A stretch of DNA of 64,000 nt from Flavobacterium suncheonense GH29-5 = DSM 17707 (GCF_000430025.1 NZ_KE387022.1:42637-106636), one strand, 5' to 3'; positions 41,836-52,776 are shown, counted from the stretch's first letter. Numbers and translations are program-made. Notes: generated by a model from the sequence alone, not told the origin.

Positions 41836-42474
41836 TTACAGTTTCCCTGATTTTTCAAGAATAAAAAGCAAAATAATGGGTATGGCCAGCAAAATCACCA
41901 TCAGCGTATTTTCATATAGCATCGAAGGAACCTGAGCCAACGTAATTGCATATCCGCCGATTGCGCCGCCGAAATGTGCGGTATGCCCGATATTATCCGT
42001 TCTTGTCCGCATCCCGTAAATCGAATACAACAAATAGCCAATTCCAAACAAATAAGCCGGAACCGGAATAATGAAATACAATCCTAAAGTCATATCCGGG
42101 CGCAATAAAATGGCAGAATACAATACTCCTGTCACCGCTCCGGAAGCACCAATGGCCCGGTAGTAATATTCATTTTTATGTATGTATAACGAGAGTAAAC
42201 TTCCACACAAAAGACTGCCCAGATAAATTATCAGAAAGTGCAACACCCCCAAATAAGCAATCACCACAGGCGCAAAGAAATAGAGCGTCAGCATGTTGAA
42301 AATCAAATGCGTAAAATCGGCGTGCAAAAATCCCGAGCTAATCATTCTCAGATGCTCTCCGGCACGGATACTTCCGATATGAAACTCGTATTTTCTGAAA
42401 AATGCCTCATCTCTAAATCCACGGTAACTAAAAATAGCAGTAACGGCAATGATAAACAATAAAATCGGATTCAT
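41836..42474 (-). CDS. rhomboid family intramembrane serine protease
   Basis: A 212-residue protein with six membrane segments. The catalytic serine is S111 in GASG and the histidine is H167 in TAHFGGAIGGY. The L1 loop region and HADFTHLIFNMLTLYFF, with the conserved HxxxN, are present. It cleaves membrane-spanning substrates; its target is not known. Confidence 0.92.
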   Translation of the reverse strand: MNPILLFIIAVTAIFSYRGFRDEAFFRKYEFHIGSIRAGEHLRMISSGFLHADFTHLIFNMLTLYFFAPVVIAYLGVLHFLIIYLGSLLCGSLLSLYIHKNEYYYRAIGASGAVTGVLYSAILLRPDMTLGLYFIIPVPAYLFGIGYLLYSIYGMRTRTDNIGHTAHFGGAIGGYAITLAQVPSMLYENTLMVILLAIPIILLFILEKSGKL

Positions 42475-42579
42475 AGTTAGAATTTTCTGACTGTAAATTT
42501 ACCAATTGTTTCTGTTATCAATGTTAATTTAATAGCCAAATAATCGCTTTAAAAAGTATATTTGTAAAAAATTAAAGTA

Positions 42580-43461
42580 ATGCAGTTCATTATATACCTA
42601 TTGGTCTACCCTATTTTGTGGCTGGTTTCAATACTTCCTTTTCCCATATTCTATTTCCTTTCCGATTGTATTTACATACTGGTTTATTATGTAATCGGCT
42701 ACCGAAAAAAAGTAGTTCGTAAAAATCTGGAATTAACGCTTCCCCATCTGTCTGAAGCAGAGCGTCTGCAAGTGGAAAAGAAATTCTACAAACACATGTG
42801 CGATATGTTTCTGGAGATGATCAAAACCCTTACCATTTCAAAAAAAGAAATGCAGAAACGATTTACGTTTTCCAACATTGAATTGTTTCATGAATACGAA
42901 AAGAAAAACAAGAGTATTATTCTTTTTTATGCACATTACGCCAGTTGGGAATGGTCTATTACGCTGGGCACACACGTTAATTTTAAAGGATACGGTATTT
43001 ACAAAAAAATCCAAAACAAATATTTCGACAAATTGGTCAAAGACATTCGTTCGAAATTTGATGCTGTTTTAATTGACACCAAAAGCACCATTAAAACCGT
43101 AACTGAAAATCAGCAGGCCGGGATTCTTGGTTTGTATGGTTTTATCAGTGATCAGAACCCTGTACCACACCGCACGAAATACTGGGATACTTTTATGGGA
43201 TATACCGTACCGATTCACACTGGCGGTGAGAGCTTAGCCAAAAACCTGAACATGAATGTACTTTATATGAAAGTGGAAAAAGTAAAACGCGGTCATTACA
43301 ATGCTACCTTCATTCCAATTACCGATGATGCAGCTGCAATGCCGGAACACGAAATAAGCCGTCGTTTCATTAAAGAAGTGGAAAAACAAATCTACGAAGC
43401 ACCGGAATACTATTTCTGGACGCATAAGCGCTGGAAACACAGAAAAGAAAAAGCTCAGTAA
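42580..43461 (+). CDS. lysophospholipid/lipid A acyltransferase (LpxL/HtrB type)
   Basis: A 293-residue membrane-anchored acyltransferase. An N-terminal membrane segment (YLLVYPILWLVSILPFPIF) is followed by the HX4E catalytic motif H119-E124 (HYASWE) and the later SDQNP and KWKHR-type end (HKRWKHR). It adds late acyl chains to lipid A. TATATTTG at 42557-42564 is its promoter element. Confidence 0.9.
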   Translation: MQFIIYLLVYPILWLVSILPFPIFYFLSDCIYILVYYVIGYRKKVVRKNLELTLPHLSEAERLQVEKKFYKHMCDMFLEMIKTLTISKKEMQKRFTFSNIELFHEYEKKNKSIILFYAHYASWEWSITLGTHVNFKGYGIYKKIQNKYFDKLVKDIRSKFDAVLIDTKSTIKTVTENQQAGILGLYGFISDQNPVPHRTKYWDTFMGYTVPIHTGGESLAKNLNMNVLYMKVEKVKRGHYNATFIPITDDAAAMPEHEISRRFIKEVEKQIYEAPEYYFWTHKRWKHRKEKAQ

Positions 43462-43476
43462 TCACTGAGCTTTTTC
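43447..43476. terminator. bidirectional terminator between the acyltransferase and aminotransferase genes
   Basis: 13-bp perfect arms (GAAAAAGCTCAGT and ACTGAGCTTTTTC) with a 4-base loop; the acyltransferase stop codon lies in the hairpin. Confidence 0.85.
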
Positions 43477-43477
43477 T

Positions 43478-44968
43478 TTATAATTTAAACCAATCGGTTA
43501 CCATTTCTTTTTCCCTGTGCAAAGCATTTTTATGCAAAAACTCATTCGAAGCCTTGTTGTATTCATAGTCTTTGGCCCATTCCTGATGATGTTCCGCTAA
43601 GGCTTTGATGCTGTTGCAAACGTATTCGATTTCCGCAGAAGTAGTCGTAGGGTGAATCGACATTCGGATCCATCCCGGCTTTTCGATTAAATCTCCGGCT
43701 GTAATTTTATCGGTTAAATAATGTGACTGTTCCTGATCTACGTGCAACAGATAATGTCCGTAGGTTCCGGCACAACTGCATCCGCCGCGGGTTTGGATTC
43801 CGAAACGGTCGTTCAGCAGTTTTACGCCTAAATTGAAATGCAAATCGTCTATATAAAACGAAATCACGCCCAAACGGTTTTCGTGCTGACCGGCCAGAAT
43901 GTTTAAATTCGGAATGGTTTTCAGTTGTTCAAAAACGTATTCCACGATTTCGTGTTCGCGTTTCAGAATATTCTCCACGCCCATCTGCTCTTTCAGGCGA
44001 ATGGCCAAAGCAGTTTTAATTACCTGAAGAAAGCCCGGTGTACCGCCGTCTTCACGCTCTTCGATATTGTCCAGATATTTGTGCTCGCCCCAAGGATTCG
44101 TCCAGCTAACCGTTCCGCCTCCCGGATGATCGGGCACCATGTTTTTGTACAGCTTTTTATTGAAAATCAGCACGCCCGAAGTTCCCGGACCGCCTAAAAA
44201 TTTGTGTGGAGAAAAGAAAATCGCATCCAGATAGCCTTCCGAATTGTCTGCAGGATGCATATCGATTTTAATATACGGCGCCGAACAGGCAAAATCCACA
44301 AAACAAACTCCGTTATACTGATGGATTAACTTCGCAATTTCGTGATATGGCGTCCGAATTCCGGTTACGTTGGAACAACCTGTTATAGAAGCTATTTTCA
44401 ACGTTCGGTCTTTGTATTTTTCCAGTAAGGCTTTAAAACTCTCTAAGCAAATCAAACCTTTTTCGCAGGCCGGAATGACTTCAACTTTGGCAATGGTTTC
44501 CAGCCAGGAAGTGTGATTGGAATGATGCTCCATGTGGGAAATGAACACCACCGGTTTTTTCTCTTCCGGCACTTGGGTGTATTTCTGAAGGTTTTCAGGC
44601 ACTTTCAATCCTAAAATACGCTGAAATTTGTTGACTACACCAGTCATTCCCGAACCGTCAACAATCAACACATCGTCTTCATTACTGTTAACGTGATTTT
44701 TAATGATATGACGCGCTTCGTGATACGCCATGGTCATCGCGGTTCCGGAAACGGTGGTTTCGGTATGCGTATTGGCAACGAACGGGCCGAAGTCGTTAAT
44801 CATTTTTTCTTCAATCGGGCGGTACAAACGACCCGAAGCCGTCCAGTCGGTATAAATGATTTTCTTGGTTCCGAAAGGCGATTCAAAATCCTGATCAATT
44901 CCGATGATATTCTTTCTGAACTGCTGAAAATACTGTTCCAGTTGCGTGGTTTTGGCAGTGATAGTCAT
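43478..44968 (-). CDS. class V aminotransferase (cysteine desulfurase-like)
   Basis: A PLP enzyme of about 496 residues. The PLP lysine lies in FFSPHKFLGGPG, the phosphate/aspartate region is GVCFVDFACSAPY, and HMEHHSNHTSW is present. A cysteine motif (RGGCSCAGTYGH) occupies the place of the desulfurase cysteine loop. An ATG four codons upstream (44980) is possible, but a TATCTTTG element (complement of 44988-44995) would leave it almost no leader. Its length exceeds that of IscS/SufS; homologues are common in Bacteroidota and not characterised. Confidence 0.85.
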   Translation of the reverse strand: MTITAKTTQLEQYFQQFRKNIIGIDQDFESPFGTKKIIYTDWTASGRLYRPIEEKMINDFGPFVANTHTETTVSGTAMTMAYHEARHIIKNHVNSNEDDVLIVDGSGMTGVVNKFQRILGLKVPENLQKYTQVPEEKKPVVFISHMEHHSNHTSWLETIAKVEVIPACEKGLICLESFKALLEKYKDRTLKIASITGCSNVTGIRTPYHEIAKLIHQYNGVCFVDFACSAPYIKIDMHPADNSEGYLDAIFFSPHKFLGGPGTSGVLIFNKKLYKNMVPDHPGGGTVSWTNPWGEHKYLDNIEEREDGGTPGFLQVIKTALAIRLKEQMGVENILKREHEIVEYVFEQLKTIPNLNILAGQHENRLGVISFYIDDLHFNLGVKLLNDRFGIQTRGGCSCAGTYGHYLLHVDQEQSHYLTDKITAGDLIEKPGWIRMSIHPTTTSAEIEYVCNSIKALAEHHQEWAKDYEYNKASNEFLHKNALHREKEMVTDWFKL

Positions 44969-45076
44969 GTCATTGTGCATTTGCGGTCAAAGATACGGTT
45001 TTTTGGAAATTTGAATTAGCGATTAACTTGATTTTAAAATCTTTCCTCAATTTTTAACACTCATGCGGTTCCATAA

Positions 45077-45104
45077 AAAACCCTGAGTTGAGGCTCAGGG
45101 TTTT
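45077..45104. terminator. terminator after glmM
   Basis: 11-bp arms (AAAACCCTGAG and CTCAGGGTTTT) with a six-base loop. It lies just past the glmM stop codon on the minus strand. Confidence 0.8.
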
Positions 45105-45111
45105 GATAAAA

Positions 45112-46500
45112 TTAAATTCCGGCTATCTGTTTCAGTTCGCTTACAAAACGTTCCGCTAAAACATCGGCTGCATTTTGCGTTGGTGCTTCCGTGTAAATGC
45201 GGATGATAGGTTCCGTGTTGGATTTTCTCAAATGTACCCATTCCATTGGGAAATCGATTTTTACACCATCAATGGTTGAAAGGTTTTCCGAAGCGTATTT
45301 TTCTGCAATCTGCTTCATTACATTATCGACATCAATCTGTGGCGTCAGTTCGATTTTATTTTTGCTCATAAAATACTGCGGATAAGCAGCTCTCATTTCT
45401 GCAACAGTTTGCGCTTGATTCGCTAAATGTGTCAGGAACAAAGCCACGCCTACTAACGCGTCACGACCGTAATGGATTTCCGGATAGATAATTCCGCCGT
45501 TTCCTTCCCCACCGATGATGGCGTTGGTTGCTTTCATCAATTCCACAACATTCACCTCACCTACCGCGCTTGCCTGATAGCTTCCGTGGTGTTTTTCGGT
45601 AATGTCACGCAAAGCTCTTGAAGATGACATATTGGAAACCGTATTCCCCGGTGTTTTGCTCAATACATAATCGGCAACGGCCACCAAAGTATATTCTTCC
45701 CCGAACATTTCTCCGTCGTTGGAAATAAAGGCCAAACGGTCTACATCCGGATCGACTACGATTCCGAAATCGGCTTTTTCATCAACCACCAATTTGCAGA
45801 TATCGCCCAAGTGTTCTTTCAATGGCTCCGGATTGTGCGGGAAATGTCCGTTAGGTTCGCAGTATAATTTTACGACTTCCACGCCCATTTGTTCCAACAA
45901 TTTCGGGATAATGATACCTCCTGAAGAATTCACGCCGTCCACAACTACTTTGAATTTTCTTTTAGCCACTGCTTCAGCATCCACCAAAGGTAAATTCAGT
46001 ACTTCGTCGATGTGGATGTCCATGTAAGCATCGTTTTCGGTAACTGTTCCCAAACTATCCACATCGGAAAAATCAAAAGCTTCCGCTTCGGCAATTTCGA
46101 GGATTTTGGCACCGTCGGCTCCGCTTAAAAACTCGCCTTTTGCGTTCAGCAATTTCAGTGCGTTCCATTGTTTCGGATTGTGGGATGCGGTTAAAATGAT
46201 TCCGCCATCGGCTTTTTCCAAAGGAACAGCAACTTCTACGGTTGGCGTGGTGGATAAGCCTAAATCGATTACATCAATCCCTAAACCGATTAACGTATTG
46301 ACTACCAGATTGTGAATCATCGGTCCGGAAATACGCGCATCACGACCGATTACAACAGTTAACTTATCCTTGCTGATATTCTGTTTTAGAAAAGTTCCGT
46401 AAGCAGAAGCGAATTTCACGGCATCGACAGGAGTAAGATTATCTCCTACTTTCCCTCCGATAGTTCCGCGAATTCCTGAAATGGATTTTATTAAAGTCAT
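45112..46500 (-). CDS. glmM: phosphoglucosamine mutase (GlmM-type phosphohexomutase)
   Basis: A 462-residue phosphohexomutase. The phosphoserine is S106 in TASHNP, metal-binding is DPDVDR, the sugar-binding loop is GEGNGGIIYP, and the C-terminal phosphate-binding part is SNTEPIIRIYTEAP. GlmM converts glucosamine-6-P to glucosamine-1-P for peptidoglycan and LPS synthesis. A closely related phosphomannomutase cannot be wholly excluded, but the length and GEGNGG loop favour GlmM. TATATTTG (complement of 46547-46554) is the promoter element. Confidence 0.9.
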   Translation of the reverse strand: MTLIKSISGIRGTIGGKVGDNLTPVDAVKFASAYGTFLKQNISKDKLTVVIGRDARISGPMIHNLVVNTLIGLGIDVIDLGLSTTPTVEVAVPLEKADGGIILTASHNPKQWNALKLLNAKGEFLSGADGAKILEIAEAEAFDFSDVDSLGTVTENDAYMDIHIDEVLNLPLVDAEAVAKRKFKVVVDGVNSSGGIIIPKLLEQMGVEVVKLYCEPNGHFPHNPEPLKEHLGDICKLVVDEKADFGIVVDPDVDRLAFISNDGEMFGEEYTLVAVADYVLSKTPGNTVSNMSSSRALRDITEKHHGSYQASAVGEVNVVELMKATNAIIGGEGNGGIIYPEIHYGRDALVGVALFLTHLANQAQTVAEMRAAYPQYFMSKNKIELTPQIDVDNVMKQIAEKYASENLSTIDGVKIDFPMEWVHLRKSNTEPIIRIYTEAPTQNAADVLAERFVSELKQIAGI

Positions 46501-46623
46501 AAAAAGTTTATTCTGAATTTTAAATGTTAAATTATAAATGCAGTGACAAATATAACGAATTGTGGTTTCGAGAAAATCATTTAAAATTTAAAATTCATCA
46601 ATTAAAATTATTAAATTAGTCTG

Positions 46624-47208
46624 ATGAACTTTTTAGCACACATCTATCTTTCCGGAGAAAACGATTTGATTAAAATCGGGAATTTTATGGCGGACGGCAT
46701 CCGCGGTCACGATTATGAACAATTTCCCGTTGATGTGCAAAAAGGCATTTTACTGCATCGCGCCATTGATACATTTACCGACGCACATCCAGTTTTCAGG
46801 CAGAGCAAACATCGGCTACATGAAAAATACGGACATTATTCCGGAGTGATTATGGATATCATTTACGATCATTTTCTGGCGAAGAACTGGGCAAAATATT
46901 CCAATGAAAAACTGGAACATTACGCAGAACGTTTTTACAATTCCCTGAGAGAAAATTACGACTGGCTTACTCCAAAAACACAGGGGATGATGCCGTATAT
47001 GATTGGCCGAAACTGGCTGGTTTCCTACGGAACTGTGGAAGGCATCGAGAAGATTTTATTCCAGATGGACCACCGCACAAAAAACCGCGCCCACATGCAA
47101 AACGCCGTAAAAGAACTACGGGAATATTACACCGAATTTGAAGAAGAATTCACCGCTTTTTTTGAAGATTTACGCCAGCACGCCCAACAAAAACTTGCCA
47201 TTTTATAA
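46624..47208 (+). CDS. acyl-carrier-protein phosphodiesterase (AcpH-like)
   Basis: A 194-residue protein of the DUF479/AcpH family, which removes phosphopantetheine from ACP. It begins NFLAHIYLSGENDLIKIGNF, then HRAIDTFTDAHPVF and IYDHFLAKNWAKYS; the conserved histidine and aspartate of an HD-like core are seen. It overlaps the next gene by one base (ATAATG), so the two form an operon. Confidence 0.88.
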   Translation: MNFLAHIYLSGENDLIKIGNFMADGIRGHDYEQFPVDVQKGILLHRAIDTFTDAHPVFRQSKHRLHEKYGHYSGVIMDIIYDHFLAKNWAKYSNEKLEHYAERFYNSLRENYDWLTPKTQGMMPYMIGRNWLVSYGTVEGIEKILFQMDHRTKNRAHMQNAVKELREYYTEFEEEFTAFFEDLRQHAQQKLAIL

Positions 47209-47873
47209 TGTCTTTTATTGCCGAACTTGAAAAAGTCTTCCGCGAAAATGCCGCAGCCGAATTGGCCGCACCGATGGAAGCGTACATGAAAAACAACTTT
47301 TCCTTTTTAGGAATCAAAACCACACCCAGACGAATTTTATTTAAGGAAATCTGGAGGCTTCACAAGGGCGAAGTCAAGCAGAATGCCCGTGAAATTGCTT
47401 TGGAATTGTACCAAAAGAAAGAACGCGAATTTCATTACTGTGCGATTGAAATCCTGATAAAAGAACTCAAAAATAAATATCAAAAAGATGATATTCAACT
47501 CCTTGAAAAACTGATCATTACACATTCATGGTGGGACAGTGTGGATACGATAGCGAAATACCTGTTAGGCAATTATCTCGTTCAGTTTCCGGATGAAGTA
47601 CAAAATGTTGTGCACAAATTTTCAAATTCCGATAACATGTGGCTGAACCGTTCCGCCATTCTGTTTCAATTGGATTACAAAGCCAAAACCGATGCGGAAT
47701 TATTGTTTTCCGTATGCGAAAAACACGCTGCTTCCAAAGAATTTTTCATTCAGAAAGCTATTGGTTGGGCGTTGCGGGATTACAGTCGTTTCAACCCGAA
47801 AGACGTAACCGAGTTTGTCGGCAAAACCAATTTAAAACCCTTAAGCCAACGCGAAGCGCTGCGAAATTTATAA
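47208..47873 (+). CDS. DNA alkylation repair protein (AlkD-like)
   Basis: A 221-residue HEAT-repeat protein of the AlkD family. It shows FLGIKTTPRRILFKEIWRLH, the WWDSVDTIAKYLLG segment with the Trp and Asp that define AlkD DNA glycosylases, and the late FIQKAIGWALRDYSRF. It removes positively charged alkylated bases. Coupled with the AcpH-like gene. Confidence 0.9.
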   Translation: MSFIAELEKVFRENAAAELAAPMEAYMKNNFSFLGIKTTPRRILFKEIWRLHKGEVKQNAREIALELYQKKEREFHYCAIEILIKELKNKYQKDDIQLLEKLIITHSWWDSVDTIAKYLLGNYLVQFPDEVQNVVHKFSNSDNMWLNRSAILFQLDYKAKTDAELLFSVCEKHAASKEFFIQKAIGWALRDYSRFNPKDVTEFVGKTNLKPLSQREALRNL

Positions 47874-47946
47874 TTTCCTTAAAATGCTGTTCTGATAAAA
47901 ATGACGTATTTTAGCGTTTTAATTCAATCAGAAAGCAAAAAATCAA

Positions 47947-49767
47947 ATGCCAAACCGGAAAGCTTCATTTTTTACTTTATTCATACGCAAGCAGTTAAAG
48001 CGATTTGAAGCCTTTTTATTCCTGCTGAAATCGATGCTGAGCAATCGCCAGTTTTTATATGTTTCCTGTGTTTTGGTAGGGATTTCTTCGGCTTTGGCGG
48101 TAATTGTGCTGAAAACTTTCGCACATTCAGTGTTCCGGTTTGCCAATTATATTGACCGTATTTTTCATTTGCCGTATTCGAACAGTTTACTTCCGGTAAT
48201 CGGGATTTTGCTGACCGCTTGGGTGGTGAAAAAGTTCCTTGACGGGAGCATCGAAAAAGGCACCTCACAAATCATGATTGCTGTGGCTAAAAATTCGGGC
48301 ATCATGCCGAGAAAACAAATGTATGCGCAAATCATCACGAGTTCCTTAACCGTGGGCATGGGTGGTTCCGCGGGATTGGAGTCACCGATTACGATTACGG
48401 GCGCGGCTTTCGGTTCGAATTACGCCCAAAAATACCGTCTGAATTACAAAGACCGGACTTTACTGTTGGCCTGTGGTGTCGCAGCCGGAATTGGTGCCGC
48501 TTTTAACGCCCCAATCGCAGGAGTTTTGTTTGCCATCGAAGTGATTTTGGCGGATATGAGTGTCACCGCTTTCATCCCGATTATGATTTCCGCAGCAACT
48601 GGCGCTTTGGTATCGACTATAGTTTTAAAAGAAGACATTCTGCTCTCTTTCCGAAACGAGTTAACCTTTGATTATCACAACATTCCGTACTATATCATTC
48701 TTGGGATTCTGGCGGGTTTAGTGTCCGTTTATCACGCCCGAAACTTCCGGAAAGTAGAACATTTTTTTAGCCGATTCAAATCTTCCACCTATAAAAAAGC
48801 CTTAGTCGGAGCCGGAATGCTGGCCGTGCTGATTTTCTTTTTCCCGACACTTTTCGGGGAAGGTTATGAAAGTATTAAAGCCTTGTCTTCCACAAATCCG
48901 GGAATTTTACTGGAAAATACCATTCTTGAAAAATTCAAATCCAACGAATGGATTTTACTGGCTTTTATCGGCGTAACGATGATGATTAAATCCGTGGCAA
49001 CCGGTTTGACTTTGGGAAGCGGCGGAAACGGCGGTAACTTTGCGCCTTCGCTTTTTGTAGGCTCTTATCTCGGCTATTTTGTTTCGAAATTTTTCCTTTT
49101 GACAGGAATTGATAAAGATTTGCCCATCAGTAATTTTTCCATCGTGGGAATGGCGGGTTTGTTAAGCGGATTATTTCACGCGCCTTTAACCGCAATCTTC
49201 CTTATTGCCGAAATAACAGGCGGTTACGGATTATTTGTTCCGCTGATGATTGTTTCCTCGATTAGTTTCATCATTTCCAAAAAAATGGAAGAACATTCGA
49301 TGGACATTAAAAATTTAGCCGATACCGGAACTGTTTTCACCAGCGACAAAGACCGCAACATCCTTTCTACCATTGAGTTATCCAAACACATCAAAGCCAA
49401 TTTTGCTACCATTCCCGATACGGCAAAACTGGAAGATGTAACTGCTGTCCTTTCACAAACCAGACAAACGATTTTTCCGGTTACCAACGAAAAAGAAGAA
49501 TTTGTCGGCATCATCAATTTCGACACTATTCGTCCGATAATTTTCAATTCCTTTCAGACGAAATATACTGCGTTACAAGACGTTATCGAACAACCGAAAG
49601 ACACCATCAGTTACGACGAAATCATGGAAACCGTCATGGAAAAATTTGAAGCAACCGGTTATGACATCCTGTTTGTGCTCAAAAACAACCATTGCCTGGG
49701 CTACATCGAAAAATCAGACATTCTTACCACGTACCGCGAAAAACTGAAATCGCTTCGTATTGAATAA
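47947..49767 (+). CDS. ClC-family chloride channel/transporter with CBS domains
   Basis: A 606-residue membrane protein. ClC signature regions are GGSAGLESPITI (the gating glutamate is in LESP), GIGAAFNAPIAGVLFAIEV and GSGGNGGNFAPSLFVG. About ten to twelve helices cover residues 25-440. Two CBS domains follow (about 465-600; VLSQTRQTIFPVTNEKEEFV and MEKFEATGYDILFVLKNN). It moves chloride or exchanges it for protons. An N-terminal basic stretch precedes the first helix. Confidence 0.92.
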   Translation: MPNRKASFFTLFIRKQLKRFEAFLFLLKSMLSNRQFLYVSCVLVGISSALAVIVLKTFAHSVFRFANYIDRIFHLPYSNSLLPVIGILLTAWVVKKFLDGSIEKGTSQIMIAVAKNSGIMPRKQMYAQIITSSLTVGMGGSAGLESPITITGAAFGSNYAQKYRLNYKDRTLLLACGVAAGIGAAFNAPIAGVLFAIEVILADMSVTAFIPIMISAATGALVSTIVLKEDILLSFRNELTFDYHNIPYYIILGILAGLVSVYHARNFRKVEHFFSRFKSSTYKKALVGAGMLAVLIFFFPTLFGEGYESIKALSSTNPGILLENTILEKFKSNEWILLAFIGVTMMIKSVATGLTLGSGGNGGNFAPSLFVGSYLGYFVSKFFLLTGIDKDLPISNFSIVGMAGLLSGLFHAPLTAIFLIAEITGGYGLFVPLMIVSSISFIISKKMEEHSMDIKNLADTGTVFTSDKDRNILSTIELSKHIKANFATIPDTAKLEDVTAVLSQTRQTIFPVTNEKEEFVGIINFDTIRPIIFNSFQTKYTALQDVIEQPKDTISYDEIMETVMEKFEATGYDILFVLKNNHCLGYIEKSDILTTYREKLKSLRIE

Positions 49768-49775
49768 TTTACTGA

Positions 49776-49835
49776 GCCACGAATACACGAATTTTAAAAA
49801 CTATTCATTAAAATAATCATTCGTACATTCGTGGC
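49776..49835. repeat. imperfect inverted repeat of the CACGAAT type
   Basis: GCCACGAATACACGAAT at 49776-49792 pairs with ATTCGTACATTCGTGGC at 49819-49835 around an AT-rich loop. Elements with these arms are scattered in many Flavobacterium genomes, as I recall. It lies between the ClC gene and uvrA. Confidence 0.65.
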
Positions 49836-49944
49836 AACTCCTTCCAAAAAACAAATAAAAACATCATTTTCTTTACACCTCTACCACTGAAAATTAGTCA
49901 CAAAACTGTACCTTTGCGTTTTTGCACAACTACACAACTTATTT

Positions 49945-52776
49945 ATGTTCAATACAGAAGAAACGATTGAAGTTTTAGGCGCCCGCGCGCACAATCTCAA
50001 GAATATTGACGTAGTCATTCCGCGTGAAAAACTGGTGGTGATTACCGGGCTTTCGGGGTCGGGAAAATCGTCTTTGGCGTTCGATACGATTTATGCCGAA
50101 GGACAACGTCGTTACATTGAAACCTTTTCCGCATACGCCCGTCAGTTCTTAGGTGGGTTGGAACGTCCCGATGTGGATAAAATCGACGGTCTTTCTCCCG
50201 TAATTGCCATCGAGCAGAAAACCACCAGCAAAAGCCCGCGTTCCACCGTGGGAACCATTACCGAAATTTATGACTTCCTGCGTCTGTTATTCGCCAGAGC
50301 AGGAGAAGCGTACAGTTACAACACGGGCGAAAAAATGGTTTCGTATTCGGATGATCAGATTAAGGAATTGATTTTTGAGCATTTCAACGGCAAACGCATC
50401 AACATTTTAGCACCGATTATCCGTTCCCGAAAAGGACATTACCGCGAATTGTTCGAGCAGATTTCCAAACAAGGTTTTGTAAAAGTCCGTGTGGATGGTG
50501 AAATCCGTGATTTGGAATACGGAATGAAAGTTGATCGGTACAAAACTCACGACATTGAAACCGTAATCGACCGCATGGCGATTGAAAAAACGGAAGATTT
50601 AGACAAACGCCTTACCGAGAGCATCAAAACCGCGATGTACCACGGCGACGGCATTATGATGATTATAGAGCAGGAAAGTCAGGAAGTGCGCTATTTTAGC
50701 AGAAACCTGATGTGTCCAACCACCGGAATTTCCTATCCGAATCCGGAACCGAACAACTTCTCGTTCAACTCGCCAAAAGGTGCGTGCGAACACTGTAACG
50801 GCTTGGGAACGGTAAATGAAATCAACCTGAACAAAATCATCCCAAACCCAAAACTTTCCATCAAACAAGGTGGATTTGCGCCGCTTGGCGAACAAAAAAG
50901 TTCGTGGATTTTCAAACAGCTGGAAATCATCGGGGAAAAATTCGGCTTTAAACTGACAGATTCCATCGAAAACATTCCGGCTGAAGCCATGGACATGATT
51001 TTAAACGGCGGAAATGAGAAATTCTCAGTGGTTTCCAAAGTAATGGGCATCACCAAAGATTACAAAATTGATTTTGAAGGGATTTCGAATTTCATCAAAA
51101 ACCAATACGAGGAAAGCGGATCGGCTTCCATTAAACGCTGGGCCAAAGAATTCATGGACGAAATCGAATGTCCGGAATGTCACGGCACCCGTTTGAAAAA
51201 AGAATCGTTATACTTCAAAATCAACGGAAAAAACATTGGCGAATTATCAGCGATGGACATTGATGAACTGTGTGAATGGTTCAACGATTTAGACAAGCAT
51301 CTTACGGAAAAACAACGCGCCATTGCGGTGGAAGTGGTGAAAGAAATCAAAGCGCGGTTAAGCTTTCTGGTCGATGTGGGACTGAATTATTTAGCCCTGA
51401 ACCGAAGTTCAAAATCACTGTCCGGCGGTGAAGCACAACGCATTCGTCTGGCAACCCAAATCGGTTCGCAATTGGTTGGCGTATTGTATATTTTAGACGA
51501 ACCCAGCATCGGATTGCACCAGCGCGACAATGAAAAACTGATTCATTCGCTGGAACAATTACGCGATATCGGAAACTCGGTAATTGTAGTGGAACACGAC
51601 AAAGACATGATCGAACGTGCGGATTATGTAATTGATATCGGACCAAAAGCAGGTCGTTTCGGCGGTGAAATCATCAGCAAAGGCACACCGAAAGAATTAC
51701 TGAAAGAAAATACAATAACCGCTCAATACCTGAACGGAAAAATGGAAATTGCCGTTCCGAAAACGCGTCGCGAAGGCAATGGAAATGTTCTTAAATTATC
51801 GGGAGCCACCGGAAACAACCTGAAAAATGTTACCGTAGAATTCCCATTGGGTAAACTGATTTGCGTGACCGGAGTTTCAGGAAGCGGAAAATCAACCCTG
51901 ATTAATGAGACGCTCTACCCTATTTTAAATGCGCATTTCTTCAACGCGGTAAAAAAACCGCAGCCGTATAAAAAAATTGAAGGTTTAGAACATATTGATA
52001 AAGTAATCGACATCGATCAAAGCCCGATTGGCCGTACACCGCGCTCGAATCCGGCGACGTATACCGATGTGTTTTCGGAAATCCGAACGTTGTTCACCCA
52101 AACGCCTGAAGCGCAAATTCGCGGCTACAAACCGGGACGTTTCAGTTTCAATGTTTCCGGCGGACGTTGTGAAACTTGTGAAGGTTCCGGAGTTCGAACC
52201 ATCGAAATGAGTTTCTTACCTGATGTTTATGTGGAATGTGAAACCTGTCAGGGCAAACGTTTTAACCGCGAAACGCTGGAAATCCGTTACAAAGGAAAAT
52301 CGATTTCGGATATCTTGGAAATGACGGTGGACGAAGCTGTGGATTTCTTCGAAAACATACCAAAAATCTACAGAAAAGTAAAAACGATTCAGGATGTTGG
52401 TTTGGGCTATATCACGCTTGGTCAGCAAAGTACAACGTTGTCCGGTGGTGAAGCACAACGCATCAAACTGGCTACGGAATTATCCAAAAAAGATACCGGA
52501 AACACGTTTTACATTTTAGACGAACCAACCACAGGACTGCATTTCGAAGACATTCGCGTGCTGATGGAAGTCATCAACAAATTAGTCGACAAAGGCAACA
52601 CGGTTTTAATTATCGAACACAATTTAGACGTTATAAAACTCGCCGATTACATCATCGACATTGGTTACGAAGGCGGAAAAGGCGGCGGACAACTCGTGGC
52701 CAAAGGAACACCGGAGGAAGTCATCAAAAATAAAAATAGCTACACCGCGCAGTTTTTGAAAAAAGAATTACATTAG
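49945..52776 (+). CDS. uvrA: UvrABC excision nuclease subunit A
   Basis: A 943-residue DNA damage recognition ATPase. Two ABC ATPase halves: Walker [10 protein letters not shown] (from G35) and GVSGSGKST, each with a signature [13 protein letters not shown] or [13 protein letters not shown] and LDEPS/TxGLH. Zinc-finger cysteines are CEHC, CPEC, CETC and CETC. The first finger has CPTT where E. coli has CxxC, so one cysteine is missing, as in some Bacteroidota. TACCTTTG at 49909-49916 is the promoter element. Full length and intact. Confidence 0.97.
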   Translation: MFNTEETIEVLGARAHNLKNIDVVIPREKLVVITGLSGSGKSSLAFDTIYAEGQRRYIETFSAYARQFLGGLERPDVDKIDGLSPVIAIEQKTTSKSPRSTVGTITEIYDFLRLLFARAGEAYSYNTGEKMVSYSDDQIKELIFEHFNGKRINILAPIIRSRKGHYRELFEQISKQGFVKVRVDGEIRDLEYGMKVDRYKTHDIETVIDRMAIEKTEDLDKRLTESIKTAMYHGDGIMMIIEQESQEVRYFSRNLMCPTTGISYPNPEPNNFSFNSPKGACEHCNGLGTVNEINLNKIIPNPKLSIKQGGFAPLGEQKSSWIFKQLEIIGEKFGFKLTDSIENIPAEAMDMILNGGNEKFSVVSKVMGITKDYKIDFEGISNFIKNQYEESGSASIKRWAKEFMDEIECPECHGTRLKKESLYFKINGKNIGELSAMDIDELCEWFNDLDKHLTEKQRAIAVEVVKEIKARLSFLVDVGLNYLALNRSSKSLSGGEAQRIRLATQIGSQLVGVLYILDEPSIGLHQRDNEKLIHSLEQLRDIGNSVIVVEHDKDMIERADYVIDIGPKAGRFGGEIISKGTPKELLKENTITAQYLNGKMEIAVPKTRREGNGNVLKLSGATGNNLKNVTVEFPLGKLICVTGVSGSGKSTLINETLYPILNAHFFNAVKKPQPYKKIEGLEHIDKVIDIDQSPIGRTPRSNPATYTDVFSEIRTLFTQTPEAQIRGYKPGRFSFNVSGGRCETCEGSGVRTIEMSFLPDVYVECETCQGKRFNRETLEIRYKGKSISDILEMTVDEAVDFFENIPKIYRKVKTIQDVGLGYITLGQQSTTLSGGEAQRIKLATELSKKDTGNTFYILDEPTTGLHFEDIRVLMEVINKLVDKGNTVLIIEHNLDVIKLADYIIDIGYEGGKGGGQLVAKGTPEEVIKNKNSYTAQFLKKELH

